From Sporomusa sp. KB1 (GTDB lineage Bacteria > Bacillota > Negativicutes > Sporomusales > Sporomusaceae), in assembly GCF_007830295.1 (NCBI RefSeq), contig NZ_VLKC01000002.1, forward strand, positions 4,757,157-4,821,156: DNA of 64,000 nucleotides, given 5' to 3'. Both the position numbers and the translations under genes were made by a program. Shown piece after piece: positions 17,473 through 27,078 of this stretch; the first letter of the stretch is position 1; each line of letters begins with the position of its first letter. Below the pieces are notes generated by a model, which saw only the letters and a list, made by a program, of their open reading frames with translations, did not search any database and was not told where the DNA came from.

Positions 17473-18456
17473 TCAAAACATTTTATTCAATGGGTTATTT
17501 TTAAATAAATTACCTTGCTCTATATATCTACGTACCATTTTTTCAGATTTATGACGTGTTTGCTGCATTATTGAACGTTCATCAACATCATGTTGGGCTG
17601 CACTCGTGGCGAATCCTCGCCGGAGACTGTGTCCAGCAAAATTATCTGGGTTTAGACCGGAGAGTTTGGCATATTTCTTTACGATGATTGCCACAGACTG
17701 ATTTGTTAATCTTCGATTACGAATTTGTTTATATTTATTTAAAGGGCGGAAGAGGGGACCTGAATCTAAATGTGCTGTATGTATCCAAGATTTTAAAGCA
17801 GTAACCGCACAGATATCCCGATTTGAGCGATAGTAGGGGATGGCTACCTGGGCCCCCTGGCCTACCTGGTCGCCTTTAGATTGTGCTACCAGAATGATTA
17901 CACCTTCTTGCGTAAAAGTTAAATCTTCAATATCTATTTGTACCAGCTCAGATCGGCGAAAAGCACCCATAAAACCAAGCAGCAACAAAGCTTTATCTCG
18001 AATTCCCGCTATATCTGTATTATCAAAGTAAGATGTAATATTTTGCAAATCTTCCATTAAAATTGGCGCTTTGCCTCGTTGCAGAGTGCCTTTTTCACGT
18101 CTGATGGCATCCAATGCATTTCGAACGAGACCACCGCGACATGGATTATTGTCAACACATCCAGCGGCTTTATGGTTTTCCGAAATAGCGCTTACGCGTC
18201 GAGATACCGTATTAGCTTTAGCATGATCAGCTAGGTCATTAATATAATTGACAATAGTTTCCGGTTCCGCAGGTAAAGCTTGCAAGTTATGATGTGTACA
18301 CCAATCATAAAAATCCATCCAGTCAGCTTCATATGCACGTAAGGTATTATCCGATTTAGATTTTTGCAAGCGTTTTTTGCTTTTTATTGATAGCTTCTTG
18401 TTATTTTGAATAAAATTATTTTTACGTAGTACAAAATCTTTATCATTGTTATTCAT
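17473..18456 (-). CDS. Tyrosine recombinase / site-specific integrase
   Basis: A 327-residue integrase. I use the ATG at 18456 because CGAGGAG precedes it; an upstream in-frame TTG at 18489 lies inside an inverted repeat. The N-terminal SAM-like core-binding domain (LRAYEADWMDFYDWC) is followed by the catalytic domain with Arg in FRRSEL, Lys in QSKGD, HSLRR, the second His in RHKSE and the nucleophile Tyr in RRYIEQG. All active-site residues are present. No excisionase or phage genes adjoin it, so it may serve a small integrated element or a local inversion. A 12-7-12 inverted repeat lies 32 bp upstream of the start. Confidence 0.93.
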   Translation of the reverse strand: MNNNDKDFVLRKNNFIQNNKKLSIKSKKRLQKSKSDNTLRAYEADWMDFYDWCTHHNLQALPAEPETIVNYINDLADHAKANTVSRRVSAISENHKAAGCVDNNPCRGGLVRNALDAIRREKGTLQRGKAPILMEDLQNITSYFDNTDIAGIRDKALLLLGFMGAFRRSELVQIDIEDLTFTQEGVIILVAQSKGDQVGQGAQVAIPYYRSNRDICAVTALKSWIHTAHLDSGPLFRPLNKYKQIRNRRLTNQSVAIIVKKYAKLSGLNPDNFAGHSLRRGFATSAAQHDVDERSIMQQTRHKSEKMVRRYIEQGNLFKNNPLNKMF

Positions 18457-18487
18457 AATAGATAGACTCCTCGAAAAAAACATTATC

Positions 18488-18518
18488 AACTAGTGATAAC
18501 TATAAATTATCACTAGTT
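18488..18518. other. 12-7-12 inverted repeat, candidate recombinase core site
   Basis: AACTAGTGATAA (18488-18499) and TTATCACTAGTT (18507-18518) are perfect inverted arms around the 7-bp centre CTATAAA. Arms of 11-13 bp around a 6-8-bp centre are the known geometry of tyrosine-recombinase core sites. It may instead be an autoregulatory operator. Confidence 0.6.
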
Positions 18519-18786
18519 ATAAAATTCTTAAATTTATAAGATTTATACGGTTAAACTATTGAATATTTCTTTCTGTAGTTAGCCTACCATATTCCGTTCC
18601 GATTGACCATACCTTATACAGAAATTTTTGGATTTCGTACTAATCTTGAATATTTCGCCTCAAGTGAGCCAGTAAAACGCAGCAGACTGATCCACCTTCA
18701 CGCTATAAATTGAGCCACCCCTACGTTGCGAGAGCCAGTTTGAAATAGTTGCCGGGGGAGAGTGTCCCCCGGTAGGATAAAAAAGT

Positions 18787-19536
18787 TTAGGCTTCTGTAG
18801 CAATCCCTTTTCGTTTCCTCATAGAATCTTGTCCATCAATAAAGATTGTGTATGAATCATGGATGATGCGATCGAGGATAGCATCGGCCAACGTATCTTC
18901 ACCGATTTTTGCGTGCCATCCAGCAGGACTGAATTGAGAACTAAAGATAGTTGAGCCTTGTTTGTGCCTAGCTTCCACGATTTCCAGCAGATCGCGAGCC
19001 GCAGCACCGGTCAGCGATGTCAAAAGCCATTCATCCAGAATCAACAGGCTAACCTTTTTATACTGTTTCATTACTGTCTGATAATTGCCTTCTCCACGGG
19101 CTACAGCTAATTCATCTAATAACTCAGGCAACCGAACATACTTCACGGTATAGAAGTTACGGCAAGCTGCCACACCAAAAGCACAGGCAAGATATGTTTT
19201 ACCGGCACCAGAAGCGCCAAGTATGATAATGTTATGGCATTCTCCAATGTAGTTGCATGTGGCAAGGCGGATAATTTGTGTTTTGTCCAGCTTACGATCG
19301 ACATGGTATTCGATGTCCTCAACTGCCGCACTATGAAAGTGTAGACTCGCTTTTCTTATAAGTCGATTCAGATGATTACTTTTGCGGCGCGTCCATTCTG
19401 CATCAACCATTAGCCCAAAACGTTCTTCAAAATTCAGTTCACCCAGAGATGCATCCTGGATCTGTAGCCTATAAGAATCCGCCATGGCAGATAGTTTCAT
19501 TTCACATAACTTGTTTAAAGTTGTTTTATTCATCAT
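18787..19536 (-). CDS. istB: IS21 helper ATPase IstB
   Basis: A 249-residue DnaC-like AAA+ ATPase that stimulates transposition by the IstA transposase. Walker A GASGAGKTYL and Walker B LLILDEW are visible, plus the terminal IHDSYTIFIDG region typical of IstB. The ATG overlaps the istA stop by 4 bp (19533-19536), so translation is coupled. Full length for the family. Confidence 0.95.
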   Translation of the reverse strand: MMNKTTLNKLCEMKLSAMADSYRLQIQDASLGELNFEERFGLMVDAEWTRRKSNHLNRLIRKASLHFHSAAVEDIEYHVDRKLDKTQIIRLATCNYIGECHNIIILGASGAGKTYLACAFGVAACRNFYTVKYVRLPELLDELAVARGEGNYQTVMKQYKKVSLLILDEWLLTSLTGAAARDLLEIVEARHKQGSTIFSSQFSPAGWHAKIGEDTLADAILDRIIHDSYTIFIDGQDSMRKRKGIATEA

Positions 19537-21077
19537 TTGGATTCACCTCCGTAGTATGCAGCTCCACGGGTGAATCCATGGGAATTTGTTTTCGGCTTCT
19601 CTTGGGATGGAGTTTCCTGAGTGATTCGGTCACTACCGGAATGCAAAATGGTTTGGATACTTTTAAATCCGGGACGCGGTGTATATGTTAAAGCACGGGT
19701 ACATGCGGATTCCAATCTCTGTATAGAGTATTTGTCTGCCAATTTCAGAAGTCCCATGCATGCCCGATATCCTTGCTGCTCGACCTTGTGGGACGCAAAG
19801 ATTGCCTTAATCACCGCTTCAGTATTCGGTCCAATACTCTTTGCCCAGGAAAGAAAACGTTCCGCATTCCATGCGGTGTATTTCTGATGATCGTCCGGCA
19901 TATGTTCCACAGTTGTACTGTATTGTCCGGGATATCCATGTAATCTGGGATGTGAACAAATTCGGTTTCCTTGAAAAAAGACCTCCATCACGTTGCGTGT
20001 CAGACGAATATCCACTTTTTGTTTGATATACTCATAGGGCACTGAATAGTACATTTTTTCCACGGCAACATGGTAATTGTACTGCACAGTGGCAATCTTC
20101 CATGTTGACAACTCGTAGGGCTGTTTAGGTAAAGGCAGAAGATATTCCTTTTCTTCTTCAAGAAAAACGCTTTTGCGACTACCGGACTTCTTTTGAAAAG
20201 GTTTTGTGTTGAACTGCTCTAACTTTTCTCGGATGGCACTGTTCAGTTCCGCCAATGAGAAAAATTGCTGCTTACGCAACGCAGCGATGATCCAAGTGGA
20301 AATAATGCCCACGGTACCCTCTACCTTTGGCTTGTCCTTTGGAGTTCTGACACGAGCAGGGATAACACAGGTACCATAGTGTTCTGCCATTTCATGATAC
20401 GTTCGGTTAATGATCGGTGTATACCAGTTCACACGCTCAACACCAGTTTTTAGGTTGTCTGGTACCAGAATACGGGCAACGCCGCCAAAGAAGCGATAGG
20501 CATTTACATGAGCAGTAATCCAACTTTCTTGATTCTGATTAAGAAACGCTTCCACGTAGGCATATCCACTGCTGGACAATGCTGTCACGAAGATATATGC
20601 CGGAATAAGTTCTCCGGTATCGGTATCCGTAATGAAAGCTGTCTGACCGGCCCAGTCTACCTCCTGCTTTTCACCAGGCTTGCGATCAATGTGCATAGTT
20701 GCTTTTGTTTTGTTTGCAAACTCTCGGTAATATTTACAGAACTGCGTATACATAAACGGTACATCGCCGGACAAGCGACTCTGTTCGCAGTACTCATTCC
20801 ACAAAAGGCTTAGGGTTACACCGCTTTTAGCCATTTCCTTGTGGACGTATTCGTAGTCCGGAAATTTGTACAGACTTTTCGGTGTGATTGTTGGAAAAAG
20901 TAGCTTGCCGATTTCTTGATCGGTCATCTTTTCCAGCAATGGCCACGATAACTGAGCTTCTTCTGCTGTGTTGATGGTTTTAGTTACGGTGTTCCTTGAG
21001 CAGCCACAACTGGCAGCTATGCTGCGCTGACTGATTCCCTGGGTGTGTAGTCTTAGAATTTCTCTGTACGACGTCAT
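19533..21077 (-). CDS. istA: IS21-family transposase IstA
   Basis: A 514-residue transposase. The N-terminal helix-turn-helix (LRLHTQGISQRSIAASCGCS) binds the ends. The DDE integrase core shows EVDWAGQTAF (first Asp), LVPDNLKTGV (second Asp) and the Glu region at KPKVEGTVG. A C-terminal DNA-binding part follows. The ATG at 21077 follows GGAGGTCATG. Complete for the family. Confidence 0.95.
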   Translation of the reverse strand: MTSYREILRLHTQGISQRSIAASCGCSRNTVTKTINTAEEAQLSWPLLEKMTDQEIGKLLFPTITPKSLYKFPDYEYVHKEMAKSGVTLSLLWNEYCEQSRLSGDVPFMYTQFCKYYREFANKTKATMHIDRKPGEKQEVDWAGQTAFITDTDTGELIPAYIFVTALSSSGYAYVEAFLNQNQESWITAHVNAYRFFGGVARILVPDNLKTGVERVNWYTPIINRTYHEMAEHYGTCVIPARVRTPKDKPKVEGTVGIISTWIIAALRKQQFFSLAELNSAIREKLEQFNTKPFQKKSGSRKSVFLEEEKEYLLPLPKQPYELSTWKIATVQYNYHVAVEKMYYSVPYEYIKQKVDIRLTRNVMEVFFQGNRICSHPRLHGYPGQYSTTVEHMPDDHQKYTAWNAERFLSWAKSIGPNTEAVIKAIFASHKVEQQGYRACMGLLKLADKYSIQRLESACTRALTYTPRPGFKSIQTILHSGSDRITQETPSQEKPKTNSHGFTRGAAYYGGESK

Positions 21078-21161
21078 ATTTACATGACCTCCTGATGAAA
21101 ATTCACATCTTATTGATGCATATTTTCATTGTACAGGTTCATGGTTTTCGCTGGCTCACTT

Positions 21162-21540
21162 TGCGCGTACGCGTTGCTCCGCACATACGAAATATTCATA
21201 ATCTTTCGTATCTAATCTTTTGACCCTGCTGCGCCAGAGAAGCCACCTTGCTGTGGACTGTGGTGTGCTGTAATCATCCGGTGGGCTTGCCGCTGTGTTG
21301 CGACCAGTTGAGAACGACTTCTTTGATCTTTTGCAGCGAGCGAGTCTCGCCTTACTTTGATTTATTTTATTTAATAGTTCTCTGTAGAGTTTAGCAATTA
21401 ATTCAATTTAATTTAAAGATACACGATTTTACGCCTTGCTCAGTTTTAAATTTACGTAATAAATATTATCGGACATAAAATTTATAAAAAATTGATTAGA
21501 AATACCACGAACATGATTGAACTTGTTCAGCAAAGTAATA
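21162..21540. other. Intergenic flank of the IS element
   Basis: No gene is seen. The first 60 bp contain CGAAATATTC (an inverted match to GAATATTTCG left of the IS) and TTTCGTATCTAATCTT (a near-direct match to TTTCGTACTAATCTT at 18636). This hints that the insertion split or duplicated a repeated sequence. Confidence 0.35.
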
Positions 21541-21543
21541 ATA

Positions 21544-21573
21544 AAAAATCAGCTCACGCAAGCTGATTTTTTT
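21544..21573 (-). terminator. Terminator after the VanW-like gene
   Basis: AAAAATCAGCT and AGCTGATTTTT form a strong stem with A and T runs on both sides, 20 bp after the minus-strand stop. Confidence 0.85.
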
Positions 21574-21593
21574 ATTACCTTAAATTTAAATAA

Positions 21594-22985
21594 TTAATAA
21601 TTAGTGCTATTCTTAGGTTTAGGTTGCTGGGCTGGAATCTTAGCTCCAACGCGTATGATCCTGTCAACAGGTGAAAATTCATCAATTGCCAGCAGTTCCT
21701 GTTTAACAACTTGTCCATCGACTTTTTTAATACGATAGGTAGATACCTGAACCCCTCTTTGTCCTTCATCTTCTACAATTTCTTTTCCTAATTCTAGCTG
21801 CTGATCTTTTTGGATGATGGTATTTGGCTCTAATATCTTTTTATCTGTAGAGACTATATAAATTTCAGGCTGTTTTTGAATTTGTTTGCCCCAGATATTT
21901 ATAGTAAGCCTACTCCCCGATACTTCACTAGTAATATAAATATTCTGGGGTAGAGTATTCTTAAACTTAAAATCTAATTGATTATCAGCAACGGTTGCAT
22001 CCTGTCCTAGGGGTACATAACCAGGTGGATGAAAATGAGCTGTTCGTTCTTCAATACTCAAATCTGCTAATAAAACAGCATTGTACAGGGTACTACTAAC
22101 CTGGCATACTCCTCCACCCCAATCGGGTACTAAAACTCCATTAATATATCCAGGAGCTTTTTTATAGCCAAATTGAGGCAATCGTAAGCCTACAACATCA
22201 TTAAAAGAAAATACTTCACCTGTTTTCACCAGCAAACCATTAACACTGCGAGCGGCTAAAATCACATTTTGCATACGGTTTTGATCCCAAGGATCAAAAT
22301 GCGTAATATAAGAAGCAATTATTCCATCAATTTCTGCGAAATCACTAGCCACTACTGACGGTATAAAGTCGTTGACCGGTATTGTAAAGGTAAAAGTAAT
22401 CTTAGTATTAAGATTATCAAGCACCAACGCCAGAGTTTTAGCTAAGTCAACTTTATGTCCGACTATCTCGGGAACGATCTCGAATTTTTCAGCTAATTTC
22501 ATCCTGGCATTCTGTGGTTCTTGATCAATACTAGTAGCAATATTGGTGAAAATACTTTGAACTTTTGCTTGGTTATACTGGAAAGCTAATGGCAATTTAT
22601 GTCCCTGATTTACCGCTAAATATCTTTCTTTTAAGCGATGAATAATGTTACCAGTCCGTCCAATATCGTATGCCTGCTGAGCTAATTGTTTTGCCTGAAT
22701 ACTCAAGTCAATGTCCTGTGCAGAAATTGTCCACTTTTGATTTTGATATACTGCTGTAATCACAGGTGTTTTGGCAGTCCGTTCTTTAAATGCAGCCGCA
22801 ATCTTTTCCTGCGCTTGCATTATTGATAAACCGCCAACATGAATATCGCCAACAGTGACTCCGTGGTAAATTTCATTTTTGACTAAGAAAGCTGTATTAG
22901 CCGCAATCATACTTACTGAACTAAATAACATTATAATAAGTAAGAAAAATAGTATGTTTGCATTTTTTGATGTTACAGTCTGCAC
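21594..22985 (-). CDS. VanW-family protein with peptidoglycan-binding and G5 domains
   Basis: A 463-residue envelope protein. An N-terminal membrane anchor (ILFFLLIIMLFSSVSMIAA) is followed by a YoaR-type putative peptidoglycan-binding region (about 40-210). The VanW domain then shows FSFNDVVGLR, WGGGVCQVSSTLYNA and ERTAHFHPPGYVP. A C-terminal G5-like domain ends the protein (about 385-455). Proteins of this layout are common in spore-forming Firmicutes, sit at the cell surface and bind wall material; no catalytic role is proven. The start is a GTG at 22985 with a distant AAGGGA, so it is not certain. Confidence 0.9.
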   Translation of the reverse strand: MQTVTSKNANILFFLLIIMLFSSVSMIAANTAFLVKNEIYHGVTVGDIHVGGLSIMQAQEKIAAAFKERTAKTPVITAVYQNQKWTISAQDIDLSIQAKQLAQQAYDIGRTGNIIHRLKERYLAVNQGHKLPLAFQYNQAKVQSIFTNIATSIDQEPQNARMKLAEKFEIVPEIVGHKVDLAKTLALVLDNLNTKITFTFTIPVNDFIPSVVASDFAEIDGIIASYITHFDPWDQNRMQNVILAARSVNGLLVKTGEVFSFNDVVGLRLPQFGYKKAPGYINGVLVPDWGGGVCQVSSTLYNAVLLADLSIEERTAHFHPPGYVPLGQDATVADNQLDFKFKNTLPQNIYITSEVSGSRLTINIWGKQIQKQPEIYIVSTDKKILEPNTIIQKDQQLELGKEIVEDEGQRGVQVSTYRIKKVDGQVVKQELLAIDEFSPVDRIIRVGAKIPAQQPKPKNSTNY

Positions 22986-23013
22986 AAGGCATAATCAATC
23001 CCTTCGTTATGGT

Positions 23014-23040
23014 AACAAACCCCCGCCGATATAGCGGGGG
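23014..23040 (-). terminator. Hairpin between PRC-barrel and VanW-like genes
   Basis: CCCCCGC (23020-23026) pairs with GCGGGGG (23034-23040). On the minus strand TTTGTT follows. Confidence 0.6.
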
Positions 23041-23066
23041 AATTTTGGATACTGTTGGGGATACTA

Positions 23067-23924
23067 TTATTGAATGTTCATTGATAGTTCAACAAATTTA
23101 CCGGCAAGCTTTGCTTTTTGCAAAACTTCCTCAGTAATCTCGCTACCCTGATCAACAATTAACATTCCATTATCAGTCTCAATCCGGCGAGCAGCTTTCT
23201 TGCCAAGTAAGAACTTACGATGTTTGTCATCAAATTTTTTCGCAGAATCATCAACAGGCTGTTGCTCCGCTTCACGAACTTCATTAGTTGGAATCGGATC
23301 AGCAACCTCAGCCTGAGAAACAGGGTCAGAATCAAGATTAGCTGGAATAGGTTCAGCTTCAGGCTCAACCACTGGTTCTGGTTGAACAGGTACAGTAGGG
23401 ATAGTTTCAATAACTTCAACTTCCACACTATTGGCTGCAGATGCAGATATAGTATTTACCTCATCACTATCGGAAACAATTAAGACCGCTTTACCAAATG
23501 TAACAATATTTTGTGCCGGGAGTTGGACAACTTCACCGTCTGGTTTCTCTAACTCACAAGTAGTGATTTTACCTGAGTTATCAACGATAAATTCATTAAT
23601 TTTACCTTGAATTTTGCCGCCTTTAGTAAGCACTTTGGTACCAATAATTTTAACATCAGCTTCAAACATTTTTTCAAACTCAGATTGTCCAGTAATAGCT
23701 ATGATATCACTGCTATTATTGATAGTAACGGCAGATTCACCAAGACCGGCGATTGCAGGGAATGGTAAAAGCTTAGCACCTAAATACCATTTACCATCAT
23801 CAATAACTAATGCAGCTATTGTACCATTAGAATAATTAACAAGAAGCTCTTTAACATTACCCAATTCTTTACCTTCGGTAATGCTAATAATTGGCTGTCC
23901 AATAATGTCCACACTTTTTTTCAT
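23067..23924 (-). CDS. PRC-barrel domain protein
   Basis: A 285-residue soluble protein with two PRC-barrel-like halves. The first is residues 1-80 (SVDIIGQPIISITEGKELGN), the second about 90-160 (IGTKVLTKGGKIQGKINEFI). An acidic Pro/Glu linker follows (PVQPEPVVEPEAEPIP) and then a C-terminal part ending KLAGKFVELSMNIQ. PRC-barrel proteins in sporulating Firmicutes (YlmC/YrrD type) often act in envelope or RNA-linked complexes. AGGTCATAAA precedes the ATG. It lies 29 bp after the TPR/repeat gene and is likely in its transcript. Confidence 0.88.
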   Translation of the reverse strand: MKKSVDIIGQPIISITEGKELGNVKELLVNYSNGTIAALVIDDGKWYLGAKLLPFPAIAGLGESAVTINNSSDIIAITGQSEFEKMFEADVKIIGTKVLTKGGKIQGKINEFIVDNSGKITTCELEKPDGEVVQLPAQNIVTFGKAVLIVSDSDEVNTISASAANSVEVEVIETIPTVPVQPEPVVEPEAEPIPANLDSDPVSQAEVADPIPTNEVREAEQQPVDDSAKKFDDKHRKFLLGKKAARRIETDNGMLIVDQGSEITEEVLQKAKLAGKFVELSMNIQ

Positions 23925-23953
23925 TTTATGACCTCCATATATCTCTTAATAAA

Positions 23954-25795
23954 TTAGATATTACCTACACTACGCCACTCGTGAAATTCTTCATCAATCT
24001 GTTTTACTATATGTGGCGGAATTTTTAAAAACGGTATATTTCCAAGACGATTTTGGAGTAAAACATTTTTGATAATCCGCAAATAAGCAATTGTACAAAT
24101 AAATTCCTGTTCCATCATTTCGTCTTGCTTGGTTTGCGATAAATTACGACCATGCCCAAATACATTAATGGCACCATCGTAGTCTCCTTTGTTTTTTAAT
24201 ATATTACCAATTTCAACGACGAGAAATGGAGCAGCTTCACTATTAGGATATAATTTTAATGCTTTATTAAAAGCATTAAATGCAATTTCATAATCTTGAC
24301 TTTCTTTATTCAAGAAAGCAAAATCAATCAAATCATCTAATTTCTCAGATTCCAACTGGTTAAGATCCAGTGGTTTATTGGATTTCATTATTGAATCATC
24401 AGCCTCCTGCACAGATGGCTGCTCTGGAGACAGTTCACCATTATCTGGCACTACTACATTCGCAACAACTGTCACGTCAGACATTTGTTGCGAAACTTCT
24501 GCTGTATTTTGCGTATATTCTTCAAATTCTTTTATCTCTGTACTGGGCTGATCTTCCTCAGTAGTAGAATCTTCTAGTTGGATAGACTGTCTGAATTCAG
24601 ATTCAGGAACAGTAATTTCTGTAGAGTTTCCTATTGCCAATTGAGCATCTTCTCCATTCTCATGACTATCCTTGAGTTGCTGCTCAACTATAAGGTCTTC
24701 TGAAGGCCCAATAGTATCCGAGATCAAACCAGTAGTTACTGTTTCCTTTAATTCATCGAAATCGGATTCGATAACTGGTGCGACAGCTTGAGAGTCTGAT
24801 TTTGCTTTAGCCGCTTCCTGCACAGATGACTGCTCTGGCGGCAGTACACCGTCATCTGGCACTACTACCTCCTCACCAGCTGCATCGGAGATTTGTAGCG
24901 AAACTTCTGCATCTTCCCCATCCTCATGACTATCCATGAATTGCTGCTCAACTATAGGGTCTTCTGAAAGGTCTTCTGAAGACCCTATAGTATCCGGGAT
25001 CAAACCAGTAGTTACTGTTTCCTCTAATTCATCTAATTCATCGAAATCGGATTCGATAACTGGTGCAGCAGCTTGAGAGTCTGATTTTGCTTTAGCCGCT
25101 TCCTGCACAGATGACTGCTCTGGCGGCAGTACACCGTCATCTGGCACTATTACCTCCTCACCAGTTGCATCAGAGATTTGTAGCGAAACTTCTGCATCTT
25201 CTCCATTCTCATGACTATCCATAAATTGCTGCTCAATTATAAGGTCTTCTGAAGATTCAATACCCTCAGTAGTCAAACCCTTGCTTATTGGTTCCGCTAC
25301 ATCAGCTTCGCTAACTGGCGTACCAGCTAGCGAAGCATCCTGATTGGTTTCTTCCTGAGTCGCCATCTTAGCTGTTATCTCAGGCAGGATTAACGGTTCA
25401 GCCTGGCAACACGCACTTTCGGCCTCAGTGTCGAGTGTTTGCGGCGGCGAAGGTTCTTTATCACATCGGGCAACAAAGTAAGCAAATCCAACTGAAAAAA
25501 TTGCCAATACAGCCAAAGTTCCAGGTAAACCGGCAAATCCCACAACAATTTTAGGTAAAACCAGGCTGATAAACATGGCACATACTGCACATAACAAGAG
25601 CGGCTTTATTCGCAAGCCAAGCCCAAATAGGTTGTTTGCCACCTTATAGACAATCAGCGTTGCAATAAACATAGCAACCGAACTGGCAATTATATATTCC
25701 ACGATAGACCACCAAAAGCTACATATTTTTTCCAAGCCATAATAAGTCATACTTTTACTGTATTCGACGCTTTTGACTTTTTTCCTGTCAAGCAA
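23954..25795 (-). CDS. Membrane protein with acidic repeats and C-terminal TPR
   Basis: A 613-residue protein. Residues 30-120 hold three or four membrane helices (IIASSVAMFIATLIV, LLLCAVCAMFISLVLP, LPGTLAVLAIFSVGFAYFV). A very acidic region follows (about 130-480) with two near-identical blocks of about 95 residues (EQQFMDSHE, GVLPPEQSSVQEAAKAKSDS, PVIESDFDEL) and partial copies on both sides. The C-terminus has TPR-like helices (AFNAFNKALKLYPNSEAAP, GDYDGAINVFGHGRNL). The TTG at 25795 has no good ribosome site, and the ATG at 25750 is a possible alternative start. No family is recognised as a whole. Confidence 0.78.
   Translation of the reverse strand: MLDRKKVKSVEYSKSMTYYGLEKICSFWWSIVEYIIASSVAMFIATLIVYKVANNLFGLGLRIKPLLLCAVCAMFISLVLPKIVVGFAGLPGTLAVLAIFSVGFAYFVARCDKEPSPPQTLDTEAESACCQAEPLILPEITAKMATQEETNQDASLAGTPVSEADVAEPISKGLTTEGIESSEDLIIEQQFMDSHENGEDAEVSLQISDATGEEVIVPDDGVLPPEQSSVQEAAKAKSDSQAAAPVIESDFDELDELEETVTTGLIPDTIGSSEDLSEDPIVEQQFMDSHEDGEDAEVSLQISDAAGEEVVVPDDGVLPPEQSSVQEAAKAKSDSQAVAPVIESDFDELKETVTTGLISDTIGPSEDLIVEQQLKDSHENGEDAQLAIGNSTEITVPESEFRQSIQLEDSTTEEDQPSTEIKEFEEYTQNTAEVSQQMSDVTVVANVVVPDNGELSPEQPSVQEADDSIMKSNKPLDLNQLESEKLDDLIDFAFLNKESQDYEIAFNAFNKALKLYPNSEAAPFLVVEIGNILKNKGDYDGAINVFGHGRNLSQTKQDEMMEQEFICTIAYLRIIKNVLLQNRLGNIPFLKIPPHIVKQIDEEFHEWRSVGNI
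24700..25256. repeat. Coding tandem repeat, about 280 bp per unit
   Basis: Two long units (about 24731-24967 and 25008-25253) are nearly identical at the DNA level. They differ by small in-frame additions (an extra DELDE, an extra SEDL), and a shorter third copy lies to the left. This is a recent in-frame expansion within the acidic region. Confidence 0.8.
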
Positions 25796-25833
25796 GCAGT
25801 TCGATTTAAGAAATGTACAAAGAAATACCTAAA

Positions 25834-27075
25834 TTACATGTTTATAATAGCATTCGCTGCTCCTAGAATGCCGAGTGCAGCATGCTCAAAGGTTAATCCA
25901 CCTTGGAGGTAGATGATATAAGGCGGACGTAACGGACCATCCGCACTAAGTTCAATTGATGAACCTTGAATAAACGTCCCTCCTGCCATAATTACCTGAT
26001 CAGTATATCCAGGCATAGGGCCAGGTAGTGGCCGTACATGTGCATCTACGGGGGAATATTGTTGTAGTCCTTGGCAGAATGCAATCATTTTCTCTGGTGA
26101 TCCAAGTTCTATAGCTTGGATGATATCGCTTCGCAGTTCGTTAACGTGTGGTAAAGTTTTATAGCCCAGCAAATCAAATAATATGGCAGCAAATATGGCT
26201 CCTTTTAACGATTGCGCCACAACATGAGGCGCTAAAAACAAACCTTGATAAAGTAATCGGCTATCAGCAAGGCTAGCTCCCAAATGTCCACCCAACCCCG
26301 GTGCTGTTAGACGATAGGAAGCCATATCTACTAATTCTGTTTTGCCAGCAATATATCCGCCTGATGGCGCCAAGCCGCCACCCGGGTTTTTAATCAGCGA
26401 TCCTGCCATTATATCAACACCGGCTGCTGTTGGTTCAGTGATATCCACAAATTCGCCATAACAGTTATCCACAAAGCAGATGCAATCTGGCTTGTGTCTC
26501 TTTATTTCAGCACAGGCGGCACTAATTTCACTAATAGATAATGGTTTTCGTAAACTATAACCCCGTGAACGTTGTATCAATGCTATTTTAGTATTACTTT
26601 TAAGATAGCCGGCAATTGCATTCAGGTTGATTCCGTCTGGAGTCATCGGTATTTCCTGATAGGTAATGCCACTTTCTATCAGTGAACCTGGGGTGTTAAC
26701 TGTCTGTCCAATGACTGTCTGCATGGTATCATAGGGTGTACCTGTAAGGGCCAGCAACTCATCTCCTGGACGCAACAAGCCAAATAAGACACAGGCTAAC
26801 GCATGTGTCCCAGATACAAATTGAGTACGCACCAAAGCCTTTTCAGCTCCACATAGCTCCGCCCATACGGCTTCAAGGCGATCCCGTCCACTATCGCCAT
26901 AGCCATAGCCGGTTGTTGTACGAAAAAGATACTCGGAAATTTGATGGTTGCGAAAAGCCTTAAGTACCTTGGCTGTATTTCTTTCTGATATCTCATCAAT
27001 TCTCGCAAACAGCGGCCGTGCCTGTTCCATGGTTTTTGCTTTTAGTGCCATAATCTGATCGGAAAATAAATTCAT
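25834..27075 (-). CDS. ynbB: Methionine gamma-lyase-family PLP protein (aluminium-resistance type, YnbB)
   Basis: A 413-residue fold-type-I PLP enzyme of the Met_gamma_lyase family often labelled aluminium resistance protein. The motifs are FVSGTHALACVLFGLLRPGD, CFVDNCYGEFVD and the Lys of GSLIKNPGGGLAPSGGYIAG, which holds the cofactor. The ATG follows HflX by 3 bp and its ribosome site GGAGATGAG overlaps the last hflX codons, so the two are coupled. The hflX-ynbB order is the same as in Bacillus (ynbA-ynbB). The physiological substrate is unknown. Confidence 0.93.
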   Translation of the reverse strand: MNLFSDQIMALKAKTMEQARPLFARIDEISERNTAKVLKAFRNHQISEYLFRTTTGYGYGDSGRDRLEAVWAELCGAEKALVRTQFVSGTHALACVLFGLLRPGDELLALTGTPYDTMQTVIGQTVNTPGSLIESGITYQEIPMTPDGINLNAIAGYLKSNTKIALIQRSRGYSLRKPLSISEISAACAEIKRHKPDCICFVDNCYGEFVDITEPTAAGVDIMAGSLIKNPGGGLAPSGGYIAGKTELVDMASYRLTAPGLGGHLGASLADSRLLYQGLFLAPHVVAQSLKGAIFAAILFDLLGYKTLPHVNELRSDIIQAIELGSPEKMIAFCQGLQQYSPVDAHVRPLPGPMPGYTDQVIMAGGTFIQGSSIELSADGPLRPPYIIYLQGGLTFEHAALGILGAANAIINM

Positions 27076-27078
27076 TAA

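Larger units (their letters stand above)
18662..21161 (-). mobile_element. IS21-family insertion sequence
   Basis: A 2.5-kb element with istA and istB in overlapping order on the minus strand. The termini are AAGTGAGCCAG at 18662-18672 and its exact complement CTGGCTCACTT at 21151-21161, with further matches just inside (AAAAC). I see no clear target duplication. Both genes are intact, so it may still be active. Confidence 0.85.

Noticed and set aside
24700..25256. CRISPR-like array
   Set aside because: The repeats are long, coding and in frame, with no spacer structure.
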